The notes under the pieces were generated by a model. That model had not been told where the DNA came from. It ran no database searches and saw only the letters and a program-made list of their open reading frames with translations. Made by a program: the position numbers and the translations under genes. A stretch of 64,000 nt of DNA from Corinectria fuckeliana. Lineage: Eukaryota; Ascomycota; Sordariomycetes; Hypocreales; Nectriaceae. Below are positions 49,005 to 60,000 of the stretch, piece by piece (the stretch's first letter is position 1; each line of letters starts with the position of its first letter). The DNA lies in NCBI GenBank assembly GCA_019137255.1, contig WPDH01000004.1, forward strand, positions 682,001-746,000. Direction: 5' to 3'.

Positions 49005-50179
49005 TTAGTTGTGATACTTCTTGACCCTCTCAACCTCATCATAGCTACCCATGAAGATACCGGCCCTGTCGTGGATATGCTCGGGCACCACCTCCAGCAT
49101 TCGGTTCATTTTGCTGTCCACAGCTTGGCCACCGGCTATGAAAGAACAATGTTAGCAAGCCGCACAGAGCGCAGAAATTGGCGAATTGTATTCAAAGCGT
49201 ACCATTCTCAAAGATCATGGCCATAGGAGCGCACTCGTAAAGGATTCGGAGCTTGCCCTTGGGGCTCTTCTTGTCGGCGGGGTAGGCAAAGACACCTCCG
49301 TACAGCAGAGTTCGGTAGGCATCGGCAACCATGGAGCCGATGTATCGGGAGCTGTAGGGCTTGCCGTTCTCTTGGGCCGTCTTGAGAGAGTTGAAGTAGT
49401 CAATCGTCTTCTCCTCCCAGTATAGCGAGTTGCCCTCGTTGACGGAGTAGATGGCGCGAGACTTGGGAATGCGCATATTGGGATGGGACAGGATGAACTC
49501 GCCCACGCCTGTATCGAGGGTGAAGCCGTTGACAGTGCTGCCCTTCATGGTAATGACAAGTTGGGAGGAAGCACCATACATGGTGAAGCCGGCGGCGAGC
49601 AGCTCGGTGCCGGGCTTGAGGATGTCCTCCTTGGTGCCCTTGGAGTCGGGGGGAAGCTTGTGAACAGCAAAGATGGTGCCGACAGAGACACCAGCGTCCA
49701 GGTTGGAGGAGCCGTCAATGGGGTCGCAGGCAACGGCGTAGTGAGCATCGGTGCTGTCGCGGAAGTAGATGATCTCGTCCTCCTCCTCAGAGACGAGCAG
49801 GGCGCATTTGCCCGAGGAGCGCATAGCCTCAATGAAGAGGTCATTGGAGATGACGTCGAGCTTCTTCTGGTCGTCGCCGGTGCTGTTGGAGGAGCCGGCG
49901 AGACCAGTTAGGTTGACTAGGGTAGCTCGACGGATGTAGTAGGCGATGGACTTGAAGGAGAACTGGAGGGCGTGGCAGAGAAGGCTGGAACATGGATGTT
50001 AATTGTTCGTCGGTTGAAAGTAGAGAGGCCATGCAATGGGGAACGCCTTACGTGAAGTCACCGGTAGCCTCCTTGTGCTTGGCCTGCTCTTCGGTGAGGA
50101 AGCGAGTGAGGGTGACAATGTTAGTGTTGATCTTCTCGGTTTCCTGCATCGTACTGCTGTTGGACGTTAGGGACGCCAT
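49005..50179 (-). CDS. FBP1: Fructose-1,6-bisphosphatase
   Basis: Catalyses fructose-1,6-bisphosphate to fructose-6-phosphate, the committed cytosolic step of gluconeogenesis. Three exons, 50179-50052, 49984-49203, 49135-49005, give 347 codons (346 aa), the normal size. Signatures: LVSEEEDE and the metal/phosphate site DPIDGSSNLDAGVSVGTIF, then YSVNEGN, SSRYIGSMVADAYRTLLYGG with the substrate-contact Arg/Tyr, and KLRILYECAPMAMIFENAGG across the last intron. All catalytic residues are present. The N-terminus starts Met-Ala-Ser-Leu and has no Arg-Arg-x-Ser. The gene is divergent from PEX11, with 2.4 kb between their starts, and convergent with the DUF1295 gene (236 bp). Confidence 0.97.
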
Positions 50180-52569
50180 TGTGACCGAATGGACAAAGAT
50201 CTGGCTGGAGGGGCGTATTCGGGGAGAAATTGACAAGAGGGAAAAGGTAGAGCAATAGCAGCTTAAGCCGAAGTACAAGGTTCAAGCAGCAATGCAAGAA
50301 GCCGATGTCGACAGAAGAGACTGCCGGAGAAAGAAATCCAGAGGCGAGGATATCGTCAAGGCGGGGTAGGTGGAGGATGGATGAAGGAGAAGGAGCAAGC
50401 AGCGACTACAGTGGGAAGGGATGGAGAGAAAGGAAGAAAGGAAGAAAGGAAGAAAAGAAGAAAGGAGGAGCGCGACGAGATGGGCTCGGGACGAGGCGAG
50501 AACAGAACCACGCCTCGAATCCAAGGCCCGGACGGAAGCCGGATGACGATGATACGCCGGGGGCCAATGTCCAGAGCCAAAACGACATGTACCAGCGGCA
50601 ATCAAGAGGGAAGCACCCGCCACATGGAACACAGGCCCCGCGACGGACGGGGTGACCCGCCATGGTTCCCCCATAGTCGGCAAGCCTCTTGGACGGCTCT
50701 GAACCCTCAACCCGTTCGACAGGCGCTCCAGGTGCCGACGCGGGTCGAGTTTGGAGATCGATTGGGTCGCTGCCGGCCGAGGGGAAGCGTCGCAAGAGGA
50801 TTTCCCGGGGCGTCGAGGCGTCGAGGCTGCGGGAGCCGCTTGATGTTTGGCTCGGTCCCGGTTCTCCCCACGTCTTGAGTAATTGGCGTCCGCCGGCTCC
50901 AGTCCGCCGTCGGTAGAGAGGAGGGCAAGGAGGGGCAAGCCACACGTGGAGCTCCAGTTCCATTCCCCGATGTGTCCACGGCTAGCACTTGTGACTTGCC
51001 TACCGTCCACTATCCTCCGTCTCGTCTCCCGTCCATCTCCACCACTCTCCGTTATCCATTGCTATGTAAGTAGCTCCGTTGCCCGTCGTTCCCGTCGTCG
51101 GGGGTCAACCGCCCCCGCTCTAGTGGGGGTGGCTCGCTCGGCTTTAGGCCGACGGGTGGTGTAGCTGTGGCTGTGGCTGTGTCTGGTCTGGAGACGATAT
51201 GAAAATGGATGCTGGGACTGTTCGTGCTCGTGACATTAGATTCGCGACTGCGCGTGGGAAGCGAGCGGGAGAGGTGGACCGCAGGTAAGGGGCGGGGATG
51301 GGTAATTGAGACTTTGGGGGTGGAATGAAGAGTTGATGCCTGATCTCGTTAATTTGCTTTGCCTGAGGATAGACTCCAGATGGAAGTTATCTCTACATTG
51401 CATGTTATCACGTGTAACCCCGCATTAGACACTTACCTAGATGAGACGCATTGCACATGTCACTCTCCCATCAGCATGCATCGTGCTAATGGGTTATCCG
51501 GTCGGCCGGGATGAACGGAAGAATCCCTTTGAGTGAGCGGAGGAGCGGATCGGTCACTGTATGTATTTAAGGATGTTCGACCAATTGTGGAAAATAATGG
51601 TACATCAACCTCACCCAAATCTTGCAGTAATAGAAGTATCAACAACCCTGCGAAGGGATGGACCAGACGGGAGGGAAAACACAAAGGGAGCGAGGAAGAG
51701 AGGAGCTGGCCAGGGGTAAGTATAGGCAAGTCACCGCCAGGCCTGCCCTGCTCACTGCTGCACGACGTATGTACGGATGCAGATTAGAGAGTGCAAAGCG
51801 TCCAATTGCCTTGGCCTGCAATAAATATCGATAGACCCTGTTGCGAGCCGTTGAGGGTGCCCCTGAGAGAAAGCCCCGTCGTGATCGGCCCCTGACAGAA
51901 CCAGTTGACGACCACCGCGTGCCCGCTAAAGAGCGCCGAGGGCCGCAGAACAAGCCGCGGGCGCCCACTGACCTCGGTACATAGCGCCCTCCCTCGTTTT
52001 GCGGGGAGAACGCACGCGATGGCGATGAGCACGTCAAACCTGGGCCTCGCTGCCCCCTTATATCAGCTGGGAGCGCTTCTCTCTCGCTCTCCCTCTTCGG
52101 GAGTGGACCTCGGCATGTGAAGCCGTCCCCGTCGCCAGGCCCTCCGGCCAAGTGTCCGACGCGCTGGAAAGCTGCCCCATCCCCGTCTGCATTAATAGAT
52201 TGAACCCTTGGAGTAGCAGAAAGCGCCCTGGCCTAGATTCCCATTCCCCATTCCCCATTCCCCGGCTTTTCCTTGTTGGAAACCTTCCATTGATTGCGCT
52301 GTGACCTGCCTGCCATCCGTTCGCCTTCTCCCTGATTTATCCGTCCAACCCTTCTTCTTCTTCCTCATCCACCGGAGCCGCTACCTAACCTTGACTTCTA
52401 AACCCTCCAATCCTTCATCGCCATCACTGCCACCGCCGCTGGCCTATGAGCATTCCCTAAACGCGCCGCCAATCCAACCTCCGCATCGCTACTTGTCCGA
52501 CATCGCCGACTCAGCTGCTACACCATTTCCAACATCACCACCACCACCACCACCACCGTCACCGTCACC
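50180..52569. promoter_or_regulatory. Divergent FBP1-PEX11 promoter region
   Basis: 2.4 kb between two divergent starts. The FBP1 side is purine-rich on the + strand (CT-rich on its own strand), including a GAAAGGAA tandem at ~50425-50468. CCGAGG occurs at 50777-50782 and CCTCGG at 51972-51977 and 52108-52113, the core word of Far/CTF1-type fatty-acid regulators. A GCGGGG word, compatible with CreA (SYGGRG), lies near 50361. An ACC trinucleotide run lies just before the PEX11 ATG. Large open frames on the - strand (50282-51010) look non-coding. Confidence 0.4.
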
Positions 52570-53353
52570 ATGGTCGCCGACGCCGTCATCTACCACCCCT
52601 CCGTCGCCCACTACCTCCGCTTCGTCGCCACCACCATCGGCCGCGACAAGCTCCTCCGCGCCGTGCAGTACTTCGCCCGCTTCTACGCCTGGTACCTGCT
52701 GCGCACCAACGGCCTGCCCTCGGCCATCGCCCCCTGGGACGCCCTCAAGAAGCAGTTCGGCCTCACGCGCAAGCTGCTGCGCTTCGGCAAGAACGTCGAG
52801 CACCTCAAGGCCGCCGCCGTCGCCGCCGACGCCAAGAGCTCCGACCCCGTCCTTCGCTACACCTCCGTCGGCCGCCAGCTGGGCTACGCCGGATACCTGA
52901 CCTGCGACGCCGCCACCGTCCTCGACGCCGCCGGCGTCCGCAAGTGGGCCGGCGCGAAGCGCATGCAGCAGGAGGCCTATCGCTTCTGGGCCATCGGCAT
53001 CCTCTTCAGCGTTGTCGGCCAGCTGTACACCCTGCACCGCCTGGGGCAGCGCGAGGCCAAGGTCGACAAGAAGGACGGCGAGGGCGTCGTCGAGAGCAAG
53101 CGTATTGCCATGTAGGTTTCCTTTTTTTTCTCCCTTCGTGCCAGTACCGCGCAATCGTGCCCATCCAGATGCTAACGTCTTCCTCCCTAGCGAGCGCTCC
53201 GCCAGCAAGATCCAGCTCCTCTGCGACCTTTGCGATCTTACCGTCCCGTTCTCCGCCCTAGGCTGGGTCGCCTTGGACGACGGCGTCGTTGGCCTCACCG
53301 GAACTCTCAGCAGTCTCATCGGCATCTGGAGCCAGTGGAAGAAGACGGCTTAA
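52570..53353 (+). CDS. PEX11: Peroxisomal membrane proliferation protein PEX11
   Basis: Elongates and tubulates the peroxisomal membrane before fission; abundance rises on fatty acids. Two exons, 52570-53111 and 53191-53353, give 235 codons (234 aa), the family's size. The amphipathic membrane-remodelling region is N-terminal: YLRFVATTIGRDKLLRAVQY followed by FARFYAWYLLR. FGLTRKLLRFGKNVEHLKAA and RQLGYAGYLTCDAATVLDAA are typical central segments. Hydrophobic stretches near FWAIGILFSVVGQLYTLHRL and the C-terminal GTLSSLIGIWSQWKKTA anchor the protein. The ATG has a strong context (CACCATGG). Confidence 0.96.
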
Positions 53354-54404
53354 GGGGGGCATATATCCGTCTGCCGTCTACCCTTCTGTCATCCGACAAA
53401 ACAAGCAACCCATTCATTCACCCACTCCACGCCACACCACACACCCAGCCTACGCGTTCTTTCGTAATTTTATCCTCTCGCATACAAATGCAATGCCTTT
53501 TTTTTTGTATACTACTAGCAGGACGGGAGTCAACTCATCGGGGGGCGGTTGCTAGTCATAAATGTTTTTGTCAGTGCGACTTTTCCATGCTATAGACTTC
53601 TTCCTCTTTTGGGACACAAATGAAACTTGATATGAATGATTTCGTGTTATTTAGGCTGTAATATGTCTACTCGGCTGTGCATCGTATGCTCCAGCCGACT
53701 TTGCTCTCCATTTCTCATCCTCCTCTCTTGATCGCGATCTCGCTATCGATGAAAGCAGAGCCTGGTAGAATATCAGGGCGCCAAGACACTAGAACACGAA
53801 GGCAATAGTAGTGTGTAATACTCAATAATAAATCAGAGGGGGGTGGGCTTACAACCCGGAGAGTCGTATGCTACTACAGCCCGAATAGCCTCACTCTTGA
53901 TTTTAGTTCGATTTGCACGTACCTAATTTTGCTTTTCGTTACACTACCTAAACTCAAATGAACGAGGACCAAATGAAATAGCAGATTTCCCCCAACATAG
54001 TATACGCACAGATGAGAAAAGTCAAACGCGGAAGAAGCCATCGCAGCCGTCCTGGTAATCATACACTTTGATAATATTACCCCAGTCCTCGCATTTGCAG
54101 TTGCAGCATCCCCCAGGTGCCATCTCCTTCGTTGTCTTCATCAAGCACCATCCTTAACCATCCTTAACAGTCCCTGTCCTCATCCAGTCTCATGATAACC
54201 GTATCGAAGAGTCGTTCTCTGTCATGTCAAGTTGTCCGCCTCCGCCCGTTCATCTGCTGCTCGTCACGATTCCACTTCCATCACCAGTCGAAAACGGTAT
54301 GAATGCGATAGTTGGTGCATCCGGGTACGAGGAATCATCTAGCGCCGTCGGTCAAGGAGAGTTCCCGCCAAAGAAGCGGTTGACGCTGATAAGAGAAATG
54401 TGAT
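53354..54404. other. Intergenic, convergent 3' ends of PEX11 and the SR gene
   Basis: Both 3' UTRs and AT-richer sequence between them. It includes a T9 run near 53498 and a near-duplicate ACCATCCTTAACCATCCTTAAC at about 54149-54170. No ORF. Confidence 0.5.
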
Positions 54405-55907
54405 TTACCAGTAACGCCCACCACGCTCATAATCGCGAGGATATCCTCCCTCGCGCGGATATCCGCCCTCGCGCGGAGGGAAGTCTCGGGGAGGTCGGTC
54501 GTAGGGCGGTCGGCCGTTAGCATAAGGGTCCGGCGGGGGAGGATAGTCTCGGCGGTAAGGGTCGTCGTAACGTCCGCGGGCCGCAGGGTACTCTTCCATG
54601 GGGCGACGGGGAGGCGATCGGTACCGAGCTCGATCTTCGTAGTACTCGCGTCGCGGGCTTCGTTCGCGGTAGCCGTAGCCGTCCCGGCGGGGGCTGTAGC
54701 CACGAGGAGGGCCACGACGGTCATAGTCGTCAACGGGCGGCGGGTACGGGCGACGGCTGGGAGACCGGGAACGTCCGCGCTCACGCTGGGGAACATCGGG
54801 CTGGGTCTAGATCTCTGGGTTAGAGAGCCATACGACAGACTGGGGGAACCACACAAGGTCATACGTCAGCAACACATTGAACCCGCTGACCCTTAAACTC
54901 GCGGCCATCAAGCTTCTCCACGGCAGTCTTCAGGTCCGCAGCGGTCTCAAACTCGACAAATCTTTCGGCCCACAGTCAGTCAAAATTATCCTGCAAGTCA
55001 AGGGCAGCACAGGTCGTTGAACTCACCCGCGGCCGTTCGAGTCGCGGCCAGTCTCAGAGTAGACCACGTCAAGGCTAGATTGACGAGCAAAGTCTTTGAG
55101 GTCCTATTTCCAGAATCCACGTAAGTCGCTATCCAGGTGCTAGGAAACGCCGGCAGAGTCCATGTAATCCACAAAATGAGAGCGCCATCCGTCAAGTCAA
55201 GAACCAGGAAGCAGGACCGGCAAGGGGGGGAGAAGCGGTCCAGAGTCGCCGTTCCCGAAACCGAGTCCTAGCGCAGTCCCGACGGGTCGAAGCCATGGAA
55301 GTCAGAGCTCCGCGCGGGGCACAAAGGGGGGAGAGTCCATGGAGTCCAGCGAGAAGGAACGGGAAGGAAAAACAGACCTGCCAACTGGTATCGTTTGGAA
55401 GTCCCGTAATCTGCATCCGGTGAGGGGTTCGACGCGGCCGTGGCGCAGCGCGCTCATGGGTGCCGAAGCCGGCGCCGCCCTCCCGGTGCCGGGAACCGCG
55501 GGCAAACTGGACGGTGAGTCGTTCTCCCATGAAATCAGATCCGTCTTGGCGGCGAAGTTAGCGAGGGGCAGGACAGGGCAGCGAGGGTCTAGAGTGGTAG
55601 CATACGGAAAGCTGCAGGCGCATGAAAGGTTAGTATTCAGCGCATCAAGCAGATTGAGGGCGGCGACTCACCTGGGACAACGTCGCGAGCATCCATGGGG
55701 TCCTTGTACTCGATGAAGCCAAAGCCGTTCATCAGCTTGACCTCGGTGATTTCTCCGGTCCCGTGAGTCGCAAAGTGAGCCTCAACATCGGCCTTGGTAG
55801 CTGTCGGTAGCGCGTCAGTGGCATAGCTAGCAGCGTCAGGGCTGTGAGTATGGACCATTGCGAGGGAGGTTCCCCAAGTACAGCCGGGTGGCTGATACCT
55901 CCGTCAT
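54405..55907 (-). CDS. SR-family splicing factor with two RRMs (Srp2-like)
   Basis: Nuclear RNA-binding protein of the serine/arginine splicing-factor group; the two-RRM architecture resembles fission-yeast Srp2. Six exons: 55907-55856, 55800-55672, 55544-55378, 55103-55027, 54961-54865, 54806-54405, giving 308 codons (307 aa). RRM1 has RNP2 as LYLGNL (exon 1) and RNP1 as NGFGFIEY. RRM2 starts MQITGLPNDTSWQDLKDFAR, with NGRGFVEFE as its RNP1 across introns. After CVAD the tail is Arg/Ser/Tyr/Pro-rich (RGRSRSPSRR; repeated PREGGYPREGGYPRDY), ending GGRYW. Two acceptors are AAG rather than CAG/TAG, before DGSDF and before FVEF; the first is preceded by a perfect CTAAC branch site. Confidence 0.9.
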
Positions 55908-57054
55908 TGTTGCCGTCGGGACGGGTCGACAACGGAATCGATATCAAGTCGTCGAGCGGAGCGAAGGAAGGTCCAGGCGAGCGGGAGCGGGAGCGGGAGC
56001 GGGAGCAGCAAGTGGGAAGGAATGTCCAGGACTCCGGGGCCAGTCGCACAGCGGGAACCAGGTCGGGAATCGAAGCGGAGGAGCACCTTTCGGGATGGGA
56101 AGGGATGATGGCGATGGTGGGTGGTGGGTGATGGGGTGGAGATGGGTGAGGAGAAAGAGAGATTCCCTGCGCGCGAGGGACGAGAGTGGACTTGCGACGG
56201 AATGGGAAGAAAGGCTGGTGGCCGGCGTGGGCGGGGAGCAGTGGCAAAATTCCGAATCGGGACATGGCGCCGGAGCTGCAGTGGCCCAGTTGCTCGTCCC
56301 ACTGGAGCCCAACGCCGCATGCGCTCAGGATGCTAGTCAACCAACCCGTGTGCATTAAATTCCATATTACAGCATGCGGCATGCACTAGGTGCCGAGGGA
56401 CTGCACATAAATACTCGCATGAACCCCAGGCTAGATCCATCAGATGCACGAGCCCGGGTGCAGTGGGCCCTTGGGCAACCTGCTTCCATATCAGACGAAC
56501 TACTAGGTAGTACCAAGTAGACTAGATACCTATCTACCTGGTATGCAAAGGCCAGCGGTAGAAAGACGGCTTCATAGGGTATTCCTTATTATTTCCCGCC
56601 TATGACTGTCGTCTTCAGTCCGTTGTTTCGACTAAGAACCAAAAGCCATAGCCACATTGTAACGATGAGTACTCACTCATTTCCTTGTCTTACCCTCTTC
56701 TGGCTCCACCAGCTCGTCCCATCCCAACTCGCAAAAGACCCCCCCCCCCCCCCCCCCCCCCCNNCCGCAAAAGAACCCCCCCCCCCCCCATTGCACGCCT
56801 AAACGCCTTGCTCTGTGTTTTGTGCTGCGTATTGTGCGCACTTCATTCTTCGTGCTTCGTGTTCAGTGCTGCGTGTCGTGAGGTGCGTGAGGATTGCTGT
56901 ATGCTTTGCCATGGCATTATAGAAACGACAGGATGCTCTCTCATCACCGTGACTCTTCAAACAGCACCGATACTATCTCATCCATCATTGTAAAAACCAG
57001 GTGTGCACTGTCAGGCGCGTTAGCCGCGTTCTCTTACCTGTCAAGGGAAACCAC
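55908..57054. other. SR-gene promoter and MDM1 3' region with an assembly gap
   Basis: Upstream region of the SR gene: GAGCGG hexamer tandem near 55979-56009, and open frames on both strands that overlap and look non-coding. A cluster of TAGGTA-type words lies at 56499-56544. Then come the poly-C gap and the MDM1 3' UTR. Confidence 0.5.
56728..56790. other. Poly-C tract with a 2-nt assembly gap
   Basis: Two unknown bases at 56763-56764 sit inside a C run. The word CGCAAAAGA followed by poly-C occurs on both sides (from about 56730 and from about 56766). This suggests two contig ends that overlap but were joined end to end. Confidence 0.8.
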
Positions 57055-60000
57055 TCACTTCAGTCTCGAGTTGTTCAACGTCGCAAAAATACGTCGACTC
57101 GCCGCCTGCGCATTCACTCTCCCAACCACACTCCCTGCCACGTCAGGCACGAGAGTCGCCAGCATGAGACTAGCCTCGGTTCGCGTCTTCTTCTTCTCCG
57201 CTGCAGTCCTCGGTCTACGGTCCCGCTGAAGCTGTCCGTCCGGCCACATGCTGTCCTGCACCATGCCGATGTATCGCAGCAGCGAGTCCTCCTGCACTAG
57301 CATCTTGACATTGTCGCGCACCTTTCTCTCAATGGTGCCGCCCAGCAACTGCTGGAGTACCACGACCACAGCCCGGCCTCGGAGCCAGTTGTTTCCCTTG
57401 TTCAGCTCAAAGACCTCCAGGAAGATGTCGCAGATGGGCTTGATGAACGGCTCGAGCTCTTTATTCTCAAAAGCGTTCAGTTCCGCTTCGGCTTCGGCCG
57501 CTGGGAAAGCTTCGTCGTTGCCGTTGAGCGGTACTGTGTTGAGCTGGCTTGTGGCCGCTGCGATCAAGTTCTGCCCAGCAACTGAGATCTGGTCCAATAC
57601 GGGGATGTTCCCAAGTATATCTTCCACGCCATCTGTGACCGAATCGTATAGTCGCGTCATCATGTCCTTCTTGTCCTCGCGGTCCATCAGATCTTGGCCC
57701 TCGGCAATGACACGTTGGGACAGAAAGGCTCGCAGGTCTCTACTGCGGCAGACCTCGGGCAGAAGCAGCAATTCCCGCATGTACTTTTCCAGTGCCTCTC
57801 GCCTCTTGCGTAGAAACTCGCTCTGGAACTTCATCACCATGCGCCGTCGTGGAAAGTCGAGGTTCCGTACCGAAGGGTACCGGGATCTTAGTTTCTGATG
57901 AAGCTCATGGAACTCGCTGTATCGCCTCGATATCACCCATGACGCCGCCGGCATTTGCTCTCCGGCGTTCCTCTGCACTTCGACGACATATAGGGCAAAT
58001 TCTCTGCCATCTTCCTCTCTTCCGACTTGAAGTGACTTGATCCTGATCGTAGATCGACCATAAAGGCTGTTGTCGCTTTCTTGCACGACATATTGCTGTC
58101 GTTGAAGCTCTTTTCGACGGATCTCCCTCTGGAGACTTGCCTTGGATTTCCTCAAGATTCGTAATTCGGCAGTGTTGTTGGTTAACTCCGCTTTCCTTGT
58201 AAGTGATTCTACAACCGCCTCCTGAGCCACCAGGCGATCGATATCATTCGTAAGAGCTGTGATGGCTTCTGCCAACCCGAGGTCGCCAGGAGCAGCTTCG
58301 TGTACCTCGTCTTCGTCCTCGGGCGGCATCCCGTCATCCGCCTCCTCTCCGGCATCTTTATCCTCGTCGCCGAAAAGATCGTCGTCGACAAACACGCCAA
58401 TCCTCGACGCCGCACTGACCAGGCCTAGAGATGAAAGGCTTGGCTTCTCGGTGTCCTTGCCAGATAGAGTAGGCTTTAGCCCGCTATCGATTGAGCCTCG
58501 TTGGGAATCGTTGTCGTTCCCAAAGAGGCTTGAGGCATTGTCTTCAGTGATAGTCACTGGGCCATCAAAGAGAGAGGCATGGAGGTCTTCAGCAGTCAAG
58601 GGCCGGTCATCCTCCATGATGTTATTGAGGGCTTCCTCCACAGCTTGGACAACGTGGGTATCTGGAGGCTGCTGTCCGGGAGGCTCTTGGTCGAGGCTTT
58701 GTACAGAGTCGACCAGGCCGTCATGCTCTGGTTCATCATCGTCAAACAGTGGGTTTGGTGATTCGTCGTCGAGCGATCGTCGAGATCGAGTTAGGGAATC
58801 AGCCCCACTGGCGTTAAGATTCTTAGATATCAAATCAGTTGCCGAACCTGCTCGCCTACCCAAAGGGGGAGGTTGCGGAGCAGCTAGGCGTGATACCGGC
58901 CTGGGCTTCACTTGGAAAGACTGTGAGGGTTTCGCAATGTGTCGTTGTTCTATTTGTGGCGCCGGTCGGGCTGTGTTTGCACTCGATGATTCTTGAGAAG
59001 CCAGGCATTTGTAATACAGATCAGTTTTCTTGAAGTTCTGGAAGAAGCGTGACTGCATCGCCTCGTACACGGTGCTCTGGGCTTTCAAAATTGAACGACG
59101 AGCCCTGTAGTACTGTGCCGGAGTAGCAGACTTGCCGGCTTTCAGAAATTCCTTGACTTCTGCTGTCGAGGAAACCGAGATCTTGAGCTCGGGCTTGGAT
59201 AAATATGCCTGATCGATCTGCTGAAGATCCAGTCGGTCAGACTCAGTCCACATGGGCAGCGTTGACGGTAACTGCTCGTCCTCTTGGCCGTCGTCTTCCA
59301 GTGGGTTTCGAAAGCCATCTACAACTAGCCAAAATTGAACCAAGGGCATGAGACGCTGGCGGTCCATGTATTCCATGAAGTAGGACAGTCCCGAGGAATC
59401 CCGCAGAAGCTCGACAAGCGAGGCCGTCTCCAGCCTGGACTGAGAAGAGGAGGTCGGCAACGGGAGTGGCATCGGTGCATGGCGGTCTCCGCCCGCCGCG
59501 AGGTGGTTGACTTTCTGGTCCAGTAGACGCTTCCCCATCTCTAGTCGGCGCAGGTAGACCTGATCCTGGTTATCTTGCAAGGAATCGCGTTTGAGCTGGC
59601 TGGCGACTTCGCTGCGGAATCGGCGCGCATCTGACAGGTTATTGACCTTGCGGATGGCGCGAATGAACTTCTCGAACTTGCGCTCGCTATCGCCGGGAGT
59701 AATCCTAGGTGCTGACGCTGGTTTTCCGGATCTTGGTGCTGGTGATGCATGTTGGTCCAGAGCCGCTCGGAGTTTGCGAACGGTCGATCTGTCTTGTAGC
59801 ATAGAGCGGCCAAAGTTGTCCATGATCTGGTTCCACGTATCTGGTTCGGAGAGAAGCTGAACGACTGGAAATAGCACGGCGCAGCTGACAATCTCCCGGA
59901 TAATGATGGAGACCGGCCGACTCGCCAGCATGGTCTCCGGCAGCATCTTGGGGACAAGTTTCGTAACCAGCGACCGGAGGTAATCTTGCTGGACCATCTT

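Noticed and set aside
50282..51010. 242-codon - strand open frame upstream of FBP1
   Set aside because: It coincides with the CT-rich leader/promoter of FBP1. Runs of Ser/Phe/Leu come from pyrimidine tracts, and no domain is seen.
55904..56336. Overlapping open frames on both strands upstream of the SR gene
   Set aside because: They include the hexamer tandem GAGCGG and lie in the SR promoter. The true first SR exon (55856-55907) accounts for the only conserved protein sequence here.
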